Shown in pieces: positions 20,377-35,335 of a DNA stretch of 64,000 nucleotides. Below the pieces are notes generated by a model that worked only from the letters and a program-made list of their open reading frames with translations, had not been told where the DNA came from and made no database searches. Position 1 is the first letter of the stretch, and the number at the start of each line of letters is the position of its first letter. Source of the stretch: Apostichopus japonicus (lineage: Eukaryota; Echinodermata; Holothuroidea; Aspidochirotida; Stichopodidae); assembly GCF_037975245.1 (NCBI RefSeq), contig NC_092566.1, positions 2,048,001-2,112,000 on the forward strand. The letters run 5' to 3'. Made by a program: the position numbers and the translations under genes.

Positions 20377-23300
20377 CTGGAGGGAGATGGCAAAGATGTC
20401 AGTGTTAACGATTTTGATAGTTAAAACCAAGATGAAGGCTCCTTATTGCAGCTGCTTGTATCATGCGACATCTTGATTCATATCACAAACGATACTGATG
20501 TTTAAGAGGTTTCATGGGATTCCATAGCAACATGAACTTTTACCTAGCCCCACCTTGACATGGCAGAGTCAAGATAAAGATTTCTTTTGATACCAAGGGA
20601 CTGTGTTTATCACCAAACAAATACTCTTTTTTGGACAAAAAGAATTGCTTTAACCAAAAATGCATTAATTACATGCAGAGGTTATTTGGTACTGCAGTTG
20701 GAAGGGCATAATGGTGACGTTCAAATTTTGTAATGAAACAAAGAAATCTTATTTCAATATTAATTTGTTAATTATCAGGTTACAGGTCATGTTCCATCAT
20801 GATAAAATAGTTTTGAACTTACTTCAAATTTCACCATCTAAAAGGAAACATGAATGATTCTTACTCATTTAATTTTTTTTTTTTTCCATTTTTGTATCTG
20901 GGTTGAACATGAACTCAAGTAGTTTATAAGCACATAGAACTGTAAAGAAATTACTCTTTTTACTAGAAAAAACAAAACATTGATAGCATTTACCATGTGA
21001 ACTACTTTGAAATAAATAATGATACTATACAGATCTGTTTTCTTTCTCCACTCTTGGTTTTACCAAACATACTAATAATTTTTCAAAAATCATACCTGTT
21101 CAAAGGACTTGAGTCCAGCCTTCTTTCCTTTCTCTGATAAATCCTTGAGAATGGCTTCCTTTATTTTCTAAGAATGAACAGAAGAAAAATTGAAACATGA
21201 AATATCGCACAATTGGCAAGTCATTCAACAATGACAGCAAAATACGGTTGTACACATTCATCAGCACCATATGACAGAAAATATATAGAACTTATAAAGT
21301 ATCAACTCGACCTGAAATGAGATAATGAAATTAATGAAATCAGTAGCCTGAACTGGACTTGCAGGGCACTAACCTTTGTTCATAACTTAAGGAGAAATTC
21401 ATCTAAGCCAATGCTCAGTTCCAAAGTCACCATTCTGGTTACAATGGTAAAGAAGATATTTCATAAACTACTTAAAATATGGTTAAAAGAAACTTTTTGC
21501 CAAAACAATAACATGAAGCAAATCAAAAACTGATTCTTGTGTTGAAGATCACATCAAAAAGATTCATCTGTTCGTTGAATATTTCATAAACTTTTTTTAT
21601 TATGAGGTAGGAATGCTAAGCAGTGAATAGTTTTATTACCTTGTGTTGGCACAAAGCTTTAAAATCTCCCGTTATCTGCTGCTTCTTAGCCCAGGGCTCG
21701 AGGAACTCTCTGTCAGGGACAACTACAGCAACAGCAAAACTCTGAAAGGAAAATTAATCAGAAATGCCACAGTACTGTATCCAAAATGCTGAGAGGGGAG
21801 GGGTCAAGAGGTACTAACCCCCTGGAGGGGCAGAGGTCCCTCTTTTTTGCTTTTTTAGTGGAGTGGGATCCATTTCTCACTTAATACCCCCTCAGACTCA
21901 AATGTATGTACCCATTTCAAACACTGCTGGCTGTTCAGTACAATAATAAAATGCATCTACCATACAAAAACAGCTATTCAGAGCCATGTTGGCTTCTATC
22001 AGTATACTTTTATATTAAAAAAGTAACTTCAAGGGTTCACTTTGTTCAAAGATACAAATTTAATACTATACATCAGAGGTTCTCAATATTCTACGATGGC
22101 CAGAGTGAAACGTTAGTTAGTTGGAGAAATGCGCTTGAGAGAACAAAAGTCTCAGCATACCTAGATTAAACAGCAGTCCAGTTGGGTGCTCAACCAAAAG
22201 GGCTTGCATAATTACAAAATTATTACAACTTTGTGGTCCAATTTTGGGTTCACCATGCCTTGCTTGTTTTTTTAAGTATGCCATCACTTCAGTTCTACAG
22301 ACACCGAGGTTACTTCTGGTCAAGTCCATTTGTTACATCACCGAGTATTCTACAGATTTGTTTACCGAGGACCATTCCATCCCTTTCAGTAGATTTAATG
22401 TAAGCAACTTAGAAAAGCTCTGATGATAGAAGTCAGACCAATCAAGTTCACTCTACATTTTTCAGTAGTATTGTAAATAATTTTTCTTGAGATATCGGTA
22501 ATCCACTGAGGCATGTCACAAATTCCCAAGAAATGGTAATAGCTGATACTAACCTGCAAACTCTCGCCATGGACCCAAGCTTGCTCGATGAACAGACTCT
22601 GCAGGTAAATATTCTCAATCTTCTCTGGTGCAAGATATTCACCCTGTAAGGAAACAAAGTTTACTTCTCAATTATATTTCTCTTGACATTACAAGGATTT
22701 TGTACTCCACTAAAGATATTCACCCTGTAAATAAACAAAGTTTACTTCTCAATATATTTCTCTGGACAATACAAGGATTTTGTATTCCACTAAGGATATT
22801 CACCCTGTAAGGAAACGAAGTTTACTTCTCAATTATATTTCTCTTGACACTACAAGGATTTTGTACTCCACTAAAGATATTCACCCTGTAAGGAAACAAA
22901 GTTTACTTCTCAATTTAATTTCTCTGGACAATACAAGGATGTTGTACTCCACTAAAAGGACTAACGACAAAGGATGAACATGGGAAGATGTCTTTACCAA
23001 GCTTGGATATCATGTACAAATAAATACAACCTAAATGTGAAAGAATATAATAACAAATGTGGTTTGGAAAACAAGTCCATATTAGATGTGGATCACTTAA
23101 TAACACCTTGAAATACCAAATGTCATAATCTTTCTGATAATCTCGTTCTGATAATTTTGCAGGTTCATCAAAGATACATTTAAATCTTCGTAAAAGTGTT
23201 TTTAAAAAAAAAAGCACTAACCTGAGCTAATTTAAAGATGTGCTTCCTTCTGTCAATAATCTTGAGAGTACCATTCTATATGAAAGGGAAAAAATATGAC

Positions 23301-26300
23301 TTTAGAAATATTAATCAGAGAAATGCAGGAGTTATGTCATGAAATAGTCATAGCATAAATAGCTAAAAGGACTTAAATAGCATAAAATACGAGACAACTA
23401 AACATAACTTTGTCTTGAGATGTCAATCATCAAAGATAATGAATCATAAACAAATGCAAACAAGTAACATCAAACAGCCCTGCATTGCAACATTTTGGGG
23501 GGATTATCTCCACAAAAGTTCATTCTAGAGAGTTCGTTGCTCATTTTACTGACAAGACAAGTTGCATGTTAAGAATCGATAACTAAAAGGTATGTTCATT
23601 TGATAGTGCGACTTGAGACCAGAATCCTCTTTTTTTTTGTGGTCTCAAGGACCAGGGTTTCATGAATTGTGAATATTTTAGTAGAACATCGAGGAGAAAT
23701 TCTGTTCAGTGCGATGGTGTGGCAGGGTAACAAAATCACACTAATAACAACAACGACCTGTATAATACAATAAAAAAGAACTGTTCAATTATAAAATTAA
23801 ATTAAAAAAGACATGCTATTATTGATATCCAGATAATTCAGGAACTGCATAAAAGAGATAATCCAGGTTTTAATGTATTTGCAATTACCAAAGCAAGATG
23901 AATGCAAGTACTCCTCCACCTCCACCCCCCCCCCCCCCCTCCCTTCCATTGTGACAACACTTGAGAGAAGAAAGATGAATGGTTGTATAGCTCACAGAGC
24001 AAGAGGCTCAATGTGAAGTTAACTTGACACAAGAAATAAATAAAACAGGAATAAAAATGAAACAAATAAAGTTAGAACCTCCAAAGGGTTTGTTTTGTTT
24101 TGTCCCACTTTCCCAAACCCCACATCTCATTTCACAGCGCTATTCATTGCAGTGTTTACAGTTATCTTGAATAAACCAGCTTACCGGTAGCCATTCTCCG
24201 ATATCACCCGAATGTAACCATCCATCCTCATCCACTGCTTCCTTTGTCTTTTCTGGGTCTTTCCAATAACCTTTGAAGACATTTGGACCCTTAAAGCAGA
24301 TCTGCACAAATGGGAACAAACAACAAAAATTCCACTATCTTCCATTTTGGTTCTTATCATTCTAATCATTTCCATCGAATAATTTGTGAACAAAGCCTGG
24401 AAGGCGATGGTTTGACCATCGTTTTTCAGAGGACCAAAGTTACCCAAACATTAGCTTTCATGATAAAGAGTAATGATCAGTGCTGATCAAGATGATTGAC
24501 AATGACTGAAGAAGAATCAGTTTTTATGTGTTTACATAAGATAATGTAATCTTTATAATATTATAGATCCTGTAATCACAACGCAGTTATAAATGTTACA
24601 CCTCACACCAAAACACTATGAGCACAAAGTGTTAAGTTTCTTGCATTAATTGTTGTCCTTGCGATTGCAAAAAGCATGAGAATGACAAGTGATGTTTCAA
24701 AACAAAGATCAAAACTTCAGGTGCACCTAGCCCTAACCACAAGAATTATTCATTTGGGCCAGTAGCTTTTATTGTAATGAGAAGGCAAGTCTATCGCTCC
24801 ATTTTTTCCTTATTTTAGCGAGAACAAATGCTTCATAGCTTTTCTGTGCCACAGGGTAATAGCAGCTTCAATGGAAACTGGTGGAAGTCGACTAGGTTTA
24901 TGTAATTTGAGGCAAGAATCATGATTTGAGTCAGCCTCGAGAACAATGCTAGGCAGGATACTATTATTACAGAATATAATTACAGGATTACAGTATCTAA
25001 TCCGAAAATATTCTGAATTCCAATTGGAAAAAAAGTTTACAATGTGAAATATGGGAGCAAGTTATGTCCAGATATTAGAATCTGTTTGTGTAAGTTATTT
25101 TCCCATCAAAATTCCCAAAGTGGGATTATTTTCAACCTTTTCTTGCAAACAGTACCTCTGGAGAAGACCAACAGACATGACTGTTGTTGGTGTGTTACAT
25201 TAGATGTTACAAATAATACATACTAACTGTCGAGTCATGGGAAATATGAAATATGGAAATTAGATATCAAATCCAATTATCGATACAAACTGTTGAGTCA
25301 TGGGAAATATGAAAATTAGATATCAAATCCACTAATCAATACAAACTGTTGAGTCATGGGATATTTGAAATATGGAAATTAGATATCAAATCCAATTATC
25401 GATACAAACTGTTGAGTCATGGGAAATATGAAAATTAGATATCAAATCCACTAATCAATACAAACTGTTGAGTCATGGGAAATATGAAATATGGAAATTA
25501 GATATCAAATCCTGAATGATTCTGTGAGTAAACGAAACAAACCGGACATCTTTTAAGTGAACATACCTCTCCTTTCTGGTCCTTGGCTAAGTATTCCATT
25601 TCTGGAACGTCTACAAGTTTAATGGCGTTACAAGGTAGAGGGGGGCCAACGTGACCTACGCATTGAAAAGAAAAGATCATTGTCGTGTTCATCTTTACTC
25701 AATAATTAATATGAGAATCAAAAAGACAATAGCTGTAATATTCAATGTGACCTTCAGGTACGATGATCATCATGAGCTTGTCTATGGAGACCAATGGTTG
25801 ATCAAATCGTAGCTACAAATATAAATTCCATTTGACTTGTAGCAGAGGGACTGTGTCACATAGCGGTAGAATCCACCAATTCTTGAACGAACAGAAAGCT
25901 TAAAGGCATTGAAGACTCGCCCCAAACCGCGCGCGGCCATCTGAAAAAGTTAACTTTCTGTCGCTTGCAAGTGACGTTTTGTTCGTGTCGCTACAAAATG
26001 CAGACAGTCATGAAACGTGATACCTTGTTATCTTTAGCTAGACTTGAGATGTCCATCGCTGTATTGTTTGTACACTGTGCTGTGGGTACTGAAAGCAGCT
26101 GTATGTACTGACTGTACACTAGTGTTTAATTACCGATGGTAGCAAGCTGTGTGTGTATTTTCTGGGACCGATGGTGGAGTCTTCACTTCTGTTACACCTC
26201 ATTCGAAACTAGGTCAGATTACCGGCATTAGACGTTTCTTTTTGCGCGAGTCTTCACACCCTTTAAGATAACAAGTCAGATCTTGGCATACAACACATTC

Positions 26301-29300
26301 TATATAAGAAGTACCAAGTGTTAACCTAATTTGCATATAAGGGGCTGACTAATCACCAACTGATTGCAAAATTCTGATAAAGACTTGAAACAAGTTTTGA
26401 TAAGAACAATGCAGTCATTTGAGTGCCAAAGTACTGGTTTTAGTTGTAAAGTCAGTCTTGTCATTCTATAATTCAACATCAACAGTATAACCTTAGTAAT
26501 GAATTGTATGTAGCCAGCCACTTCAAACTCATCTAGTAACATGTGATGTAAATTTGAATTAACTAACCTGCAGTGTGATCCCCTGGTAGGGTTAAAGTGG
26601 AGATAACCCCAGACTCGGTCTGTCCGTACCCCTCTAGAACCTAAATGGAAATGCGACAGGTTAATTTATAGACTATGCACCCTTAAGGTAACTGAAGGTA
26701 TAAGCATATATTAAGTGATACATAATTAAAGAAAATCACTGTGAGAATAAACCAATAACAGTTGATACATAGCCTTTAATAACTGGGCTGATAGTTGAAG
26801 ATATCCTGAAAGTCAAGACCATGACATCTCCACAGAAATATCCCACATTATTAGTCTAATTGATAAGAAATATATAAGTTGCCATAAGAGAGCCCATTTT
26901 TTAAAAAGTATACATAGAACTTTTCTTGTTAGAGAAATCACTTTATCATTAAGATGACAAAGAAGTTTACTCACTAATTTATCTTAATCCTTTCCACAAA
27001 CATTTACTTCTTTTCTCCACACTTTTCTGTCCTTGTCCTTCTCTAGTTTACACCCTACCCTCCCTCTTCCCTTTATCCTCTCTTTGTCCCTCTACAGCCC
27101 CTCTTACACAGGCTCTTTATTGAATAAGCAGTTTGCTAACAGTTTTGTTTTATTTTCATCTACTTCTTTAATCGGAAAAACGAGTACGACATCACAGAGG
27201 AGACAGTTAATTACTTTTGTCAATTTTTAGCCACAAACCTGACACTCAATAAGAAATAACAAAGTGTTCAAAAGTCCATATGCCATAGGACAAGGAATTT
27301 CCTTAGAAAACAAAAAAAAATAAAGTTTTCACAAGAAGAGAGTAGTCTTAGATTTGCAATGATTATTCTACAAGATACTGATAATGTAACTCACTGGACA
27401 GCCTACAGCACATCTGAGGAATGTCATGGTCTCTGGTGAAAGGGGAGCCGCTCCTGAGAACATAATCTCAATCTGTCCACCCATTAAAGTCTAAGGCAGA
27501 AGAACAAAAACAAATACAAACATATTTTACAGATATTAACTTTGGGTTTCAAGCCTATTTTGGTCACCGATTGCTTGAAATACAGCCGATTGCTAAAATG
27601 TATACTTTAGTTGCAAAACATTTTGCCAAATTTAACCTTTTATCAAATTCACTTGAACCAGAAAAATATGTCTAATATTTTTACAATGCCTTAAATGGTC
27701 TGAGTGTGGTAAGAGAGACAATTGACAAGGATCTTGATTGAATACAACGATAACCTCAGGATTTCAGAGCAGGTCTGTGTGCTGGCTTATTAATTTTATT
27801 AAGTCTACCTGGTGTTAGGCACAGTGTCAACAGGAAAAGCTGCAGCAGCTGCAAAAATGCTTGCAGCAAGGCTGAATCAATAACACACAATAGAGATTAT
27901 CTCTGCAGATCTATCATGTGAAACTACAGAGAAATTATACCCTATGCAGCCTAGCTGCAGTGATCCTGCAGTCCCCTCGGTACAGCACCCTAACTTGAAC
28001 ACGGTGCCTTAAAGCCAAAATAACATTACAATGGATCAAACTATGATCTAATTTTTTTACACAAAATGAAAATTAATTAATTAGGAATTCAAACATCCAT
28101 TTGAATCTATATAATCCCATACACTTTTGTATGTAATATATTTTAATAAAACATAATGAGCAAAATCAGACAATTATACATGGTTAATAATGAGAGAGGG
28201 CAGTATGCAAGTTGGAGAGGATACTGAAAACTCTGTTGTCAGAGGTTACAAAAGTTCCAAAGCTTTACTCGAGTGAAATGTGATTTTGGATAAACTACAT
28301 TTTAAAGTTTGTGTTTTTATATTCAACCCTGGAAATTCTTTATCGTAAAGTTTGAAATTTTGCTCAACTTTGGAAAAGTAACATTGTAAAGTTTGTGATT
28401 TAACTCAACCCTGGAAAAGCTACATTGTAAAGTTTGTAATTTTTACTCAACCCTGTAAGAGTAACATCGTAAAGTTTGAGATTTTGCTCAACGCTGTAAG
28501 AGTTACATCGTAAAGTTTGAGATTTTGTTCAACCCTGTAAGAGTTACATCGTAAAGTTTGAGACTTTGCTCAACACTGTAAGAGTTTTCATAGTAAAGTT
28601 TGAGACTTTACTCAACCCTGTAAGTTACATCGTAATGTTTGAGATTTTGCTCAACCCTGTAAGTTACATCGTAAAAGTTTGAGACTTTGCTCAACCCTGT
28701 AAGAGTTACATAGTAAAGTTTGAGACTTTGCTCAACCCTGTAAGTTACATCGTAAAGTTTGAGACTTTGCTCAACCCTGTAGGAGTTACATAGTAAAGTT
28801 TGAGATTTTGCTCAACCCTGTAAGTTACATCGTAAAAGTTTGAGACTTTGCTCAACCCTGTAAGAGTTACATCGTAAAGTTTGAGACTTTGCTCAACCCT
28901 GTAAGAGTTACATCGTAAAGTTTGAGATTTTGTTCAACCCTGTAAGAGTTACATCGTAAAGTTTGAGATTTTGCTCAACCCTGTAAGTTACATCGTAAAA
29001 GTTTGAGACTTTGCTCAACCTTGTAAGAGTTACATAGTAAAGTTTGAGATTTTGCTCAACCCTGTAAGTTACATCGTAAAAGTTTGAGACTTTGCTCAAC
29101 CCTGTAAGAGTTACATCGTAAAGTTTGAGATTTTGTGAACCCTGTAAGATTTACATAGTAAAGTTTGAGATTTTGCCCAACCCTGTAAGTTACATCGTAA
29201 AAGTTTGAGACTTTGCTCAACCCTGTAAGAGTTACATAGTAAAGTTTGAGATTTTGCTCAACCCTGTAAGTTACATCGTAAAAGTTTGAGACTTTGCTCA

Positions 29301-32300
29301 ACCCTGTAAGAGTTACATAGTAAAGTTTGAGATTTTGCTCAACCCTGTAAGTTACATCGTAAAAGTTTGAGACTTTGCTCAACCCTGTAAGAGTTACATA
29401 GTAAAGTTTGAGATTTTGCTCAACCCTGTAAGTTACATCGTAAAAGTTTGAGACTTTGCTCAACCCTGTAAGAGTTACATCGTAAAGTTTGAGACTTTGC
29501 TCAACCCTGTAGGAGTTACATAGTAAAGTTTGAGATTTTGCTCAACCCTGTAAGTTACATCGTAAAAGTTTGAGACTTTGCTCAACCCTGTAAGAGTTAC
29601 ATCGTAAAGTTTGAGACTTTGCTCAACCCTGTAAGAGTTACATCGTAAAGTTTGAGATTTTGTTCAACCCTGTAAGAGTTACATCGTAAAGTTTGAGATT
29701 TTGCTCAACCCTGTAAGTTACATCGTAAAAGTTTGAGACTTTGCTCAACCTTGTAAGAGTTACATAGTAAAGTTTGAGATTTTGCTCAACCCTGTAAGTT
29801 ACATCGTAAAAGTTTGAGACTTTGCTCAACCCTGTAAGAGTTACATCGTAAAGTTTGAGATTTTGTGAACCCTGTAAGAGTTACATAGTAAAGTTTGAGA
29901 TTTTGCTCAACCCTGTAAGTTACATCGTAAAAGTTTGAGACTTTGCTCAACCCTGTAAGAGTTACATAGTAAAGTTTGAGATTTTGCTCAACCCTGTAAG
30001 TTACATCGTAAAAGTTTGAGACTTTGCTCAACCCTGTAAGAGTTACATCGTAAAGTTTGAGATTTTGTTCAACCCTGTAAGAGTTACACAGTAAAGTTTG
30101 AGATTTTGCTCAACCCTGTAAGTTACATCGTAAAAGTTTGAGACTTTGCTCAACCGTGTAAGAGTTACATCATAAAGTTTGAGTTTTTATTCAACCCTGG
30201 ATGAGTTAAATGGTTAAGTTGGTGATTTAATTTAACCCTGGAAAGCTACATTGAACTCACCTGGATCCTTTTGAAGGCAAGCTTGTCCCAAATGGTGTCA
30301 TTTCTGATAATTCCTCTGAAAATTAATTCAAATCAATTCATGAATATTGAAAGTAATCTAAAACCAACTGATGAGGAATATTGAGCTATTCACTTCAAAA
30401 TTCAATCTTCTCGTCATTTAAGCATTCCCACAGAGGGCAGACTTGCAAACTCTAAACCACTGAAATGTTCGACATAGATCCACTCATGAACTTTTTAGCT
30501 GTCAAAGTTGAAAAAATCTTGGAGATGCACACACAGTTTTCACATTGTAAAATAAAATCAAAATTTCATGCACAGCTATATCTTCAATTGCTGAGGATTT
30601 TTTTTTTTTTTTAAACCACCTCCTAAACTTGTTAGCATGGGAAAATTTAATTGAACTGAAAAGGAATAGTGACCGAATGGTGTTAACCTCTAACTAGGAT
30701 TGTCAGTTACAAAATATAATTCAATATTAACTCCTTAAATATGCTTAGCAAGTATATCAGCTCCTCTCTACCCAAGCCTACCACCCACTCCACTTTACTC
30801 AACTTCTCCCATTTACTGGTTTAGCTAACACTGTTAGTACCAGAGATCAGGGGCGCAACCACGAATACTTCAAGTAATACCCCTCCATGTTACCAAATAT
30901 CTCAAAGGGAAGGGAACACCCCTACCATTAGCACCCCTACCGATTGAACCCCTCCACGTGACGACATAATATCTCAGCCTTTAGTACACAAATGTGTGAC
31001 TGTGCCCCCCCCCCTCCACCCTGCCCAGGGATAGTAAACTGCAAAGATAGTTACCTGTCAAGATCAGCTTTCTTGCTGCTTAGAGCATAAAAGAACATTT
31101 TCCTTTTAATCCAGTTGCTCGAATTAACACCTTGCATTACCTGCCACAACAAAGATTATGACAAAACAACCTAAATAGGTAACAAAGTCAACTTAGATAC
31201 ATTTAACATCTACATTAATCAGTATTAACTAGCATAAACCATTAATCAGTATTAACTAGCAAAAACCAGGCTGATCTAGTCTTACCTAGTCTTAGGATAC
31301 ATTTAACATCTTCTTTAAGCAATCTTAACTAGCATAAACCAGTCTTATCTAGTCTTACCTAGTGTTAGGATACACTTAACATCTTCATTAATCAGTCTTA
31401 ACTAGCATTAATCAGTCTTATCTAGTCTTAGGACACATTTAACATCTTCCATTAATCAGTCTTAACTAGCATTAATCAGTCTTATCTAGTCTTAGGATAC
31501 ATTTAACATCTTCCATTAATCAGTCTTAACTAGCATAAACCAGTCTTATCTAGTCTTAGCTAGTCTTATGATACACTTAACATCTTCATTAATCAGTCTT
31601 AACTAGCATTAATCAGTCTTATCTAGTCTTAGGATACATTGAACACCTTCATTAATCAGTCTTAACTAGCATTAACCAGTGTTATCGAGTCTTACCTAGT
31701 CTAAGCATCAGTCTGCGGTATTAGATACCCAAGTTTTGAAACCTTACTCCCTTCCCCCTCCTCCTCCCACCGCCAAATAATTTCATATGTACCAAAACCT
31801 GGGTATCCAAAAATTTGTCTACACTTGCTGACACTTTTGATGCAAGACTGACGGAACCAGACTCTGGAGAACTGAGCTAAACATGTAACCAAAATACTCT
31901 AAATATTGAAGAGCAAGAATGTGTCAGGTTTGAGTAGACAAAATTGAGTAAGTGAACTCTGAGAATTAACCAAAAAATTACTAAAATATCTTTTTATAGC
32001 TACTGTCGCATATAAATCTCAGGTGTCTCACCTTGTCATAAACCCTGTTGAGAAGGCGTGGAACAGACGGAAATCCCATTGGTTGTACATTCTGTAGATC
32101 TTCCATGATCAGCTTCACATCACCACGGTAATAGGCTATTCGACCGCCATGCATGGTCACTAAAATCTGGATGAAGGAGAGGGAGGTGGTTCATACAGTA
32201 CTTTCACTGGTCTTTTAACTCCAAACATAAACACTTTGTTGGATTTCACTAAAAACATTATTCCAGTTTTAATTTGCTTCATAAACTTTTCTCTTCAGAA

Positions 32301-35294
32301 GAAGCGAGCCATCATCTTTATCTTACATGGTTGAGTTATTAGTGTTGGACAAATCCATCAAAATCTGTTTGGGAGTTTATCATGTTTGTTAGTGTTTTCT
32401 TCTTATGAGCAAGTCTAAAGATGACATAACGGCGACACACTATGTTTATACAACACCTAATTATATTCCGGCCATTTGATTGGTCAATTGCTCGTCGATT
32501 GCATGCAAAATCCGCTCTATTGCACGCTATGATGATAGAACCATGCGTTATACTTTCTTGATAGCACTTTTTTCAATGGTAAGAGAGCAGAGAAACATGT
32601 CTGTTCAAAACAATCTGTTGCATGACTGCAACATCCAATTATATCCAAATTTGAAGGTGTTGTATAAAACAAATAATGAATGGTTTCCATTCGTGCAATA
32701 GTGCAAATATTTCATTCGTTGAAAGATGTAATTTGTTCCATTCAACTCGGCTGCACCTCGTTGAATGGAACAAATTACATCTTTCAACTCATGAAATATT
32801 TGCACTATTGCACTCATAACCATTCATTATTTGTATAATAACTCACTGAGGAATCTTCACATGGCATTACCACAATGGTGAGATATCACACACTGCCTAA
32901 CATTGGTAATGACGTTAGCAGTACTGATATTAATAACTGCCATTTGAACTGACAATGTATAAAAAGTTTAATTTCAAGTTCTTGTCATTGTGTTGACTGA
33001 CTAAGAAGCTGCGATGCTCCTCAGAGTCGCCGGCTCCCATGGTCGCAAGAGCTGGACCCCAAATTTTATGGGGTCGCCCAAGCCTATTCAGTTCTTATTT
33101 TCATATTGGACATTAGACAAAAAACACAGAAAGGGAACATAAAAGACATAAAAGTACATGAAAGACTTCACCTCCTTGTAGCAATATGGCAGTCACGACA
33201 TGACAGTTGAATGTAGATATCTTCCAAATGAAACAAGATGTTACTAAACTGTTGAGGGAGTTCATTATCACAAACAACTCTATCATGCAGCCACAAGATA
33301 ACCGTTGGACTCATTTCCACTTGTAATAACCAGCGCATTGATCAATATGAACACTATGAGGTATTCTCTATGCCGTAGCAGGGCGATCATGAATCACATG
33401 ACAACAGAGACATCTGGCAGATAGAAAACACTTCGGCTAGGGTCTAGTAGGATCTGTTCTGGGAGCTATGTAGACCTTAAGCAAACCTTTAGAACAGGGA
33501 ACAGGATTTGTCGTGGTAAAAAACGTCTTGTGATATTGACGCAACAAACTTTCAATGTATATTATGTAACCTACTTCAAATTATTATATTTCCCATCATT
33601 TATGTGTGTGTATTGTCTATTGTTTTGGGGGGGTTAGGAAAATAAAATAAATGAAATATTAATCATTATGAAATAAGATTTACCCCAAATTTTTCAATAC
33701 TACTGATGAACCTTATGGGAATTTTTTTTCTTGAAATGAAAAAGGAAAAACTGTTTCTTTTCCTTTCCTCACCTCATTCAATCTTTCATAAAGATGCGCA
33801 AGTGGCAAATATGATAGGATAGTGATGCCAGGCCGAAACTTCATGGACGGTTGCTGTAGGAATGAAGCACAATAAATAATAATAAAGTACAATACCAGAA
33901 ATAAACCAAATTACAATTTTTCTCCATTTTTAGAACTACTATCATTCTACATATAGCAAGCTATATATGGCTTCAAAAATAAATGGAAATTTATTAATCT
34001 AATACAGAGAACAGAACTAAGCTGAAACAGCACAGTTATCACAGATGCTGGGAAAAACTCCAGCTGGAGGAAAACAAATCTTGCCTCTTTGCATTTCAGT
34101 TTTGCCACCAAAATATTTAATGTGCATGCAACAAATGACATAAATGCCATGCCTTGCATGCAAAAAAACTATAGTCCACTGATAAAATAAACACTTTGAA
34201 CAAAGGAAAGCTTGGAAGGAACACATTGTCATATATGATCATTTATACCAGCTAGTCCTTCAAATTTGTTAAGGCATTCTCATTCACTTGCCTCACTATC
34301 GCAGTAACTTTTTAAGAAGGATTTTTTTGTAACCTGGAGGTCACTCCCAGCCCTTTACATTAAATCAATAGTCAGCTTAGAGGAACTTTCATAGTGCACT
34401 GTACCTAAACTTTTGGTTTTCCGACAATCAGAATCCCCTTCCACCCCATCATCCCTCTCTCCCACCATTCTACCTTTGCCTACTCCAATGCCATGACATT
34501 TGTATCAATTTTAACTGGAGAGACTTTATTACTATTACAAGTACATCAATAACCAAATTAGATTTCTAAAATTTTATCATCAGTTGGTAACAACCTTCAG
34601 CAAACGTTTCAATTGCATGCAATAGATACGTACGAGTGGTCAAAATTACCCTATTACACATTAACAATTATAGAAGATAAAAGGTAAACAACAAAAACAC
34701 AAAACATGTACAAATTGACACAACTCTTTGGTTTGAACCATCACTGCTTAACGAAACTTAAACACAAAGTAACTTTGTGACTCATCATCCGCCAAAAGAA
34801 AAAAAATTATAACAAATTTTAAAAAACAAATGAGATAAAAGTTAATAGATAGAATGTGCGTTGGCAGTTAGTACCTCACATGCAGCCTGAGTTGCAGAAC
34901 CAGATGAAATCATATTACGGTGAGTGATAACAGCTCCCTTAGGGTTGCCTAGTACACAAACAGAACAAAAAGCCACAAAGGTTTCATCACACTTGTTACT
35001 TCTAACCATTATCTTTAGCATGATATTTATTGCAATTGTGGACTAGAAGTATCTTTATTGATCTTTTTTTGCGACAGAGACGATTCTTCTCTTTGAGGTC
35101 AGAAAACTTGAGATAAATTTTACAGAGAAGTGAAAATTGCTTTGCAGGGTTATAAAGCTCACACAACATTACAAGAGTTTTCACAATGAAGTTTCAAATG
35201 CATACTTCCTTTCAAATAGGTACGAAATCTTTATAACATTTTATTTCTTTTATACTGTGGTTTTTTAATCTGAGTACCAAAAAAACAAAAACAA

Positions 35295-35335
<41 letters not shown>

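Noticed and set aside
28908-30031. Long repeated open frames with [15 protein letters not shown] units
   Set aside because: They are translations of the intron 13 minisatellite; the repeat happens to lack stops in one frame. Not a repeat protein.
28310-30255. CRISPR-like array
   Set aside because: Units are contiguous without unique spacers and the DNA is eukaryotic intron; it is a minisatellite.
33773-33853. Alternative F-gate/Y-gate exon pair as in mammalian ACSL1/ACSL6
   Set aside because: I looked in the introns on both sides for a second gate exon (LPLAH motif) and found only the Y version. The duplicated exon is the one before it.
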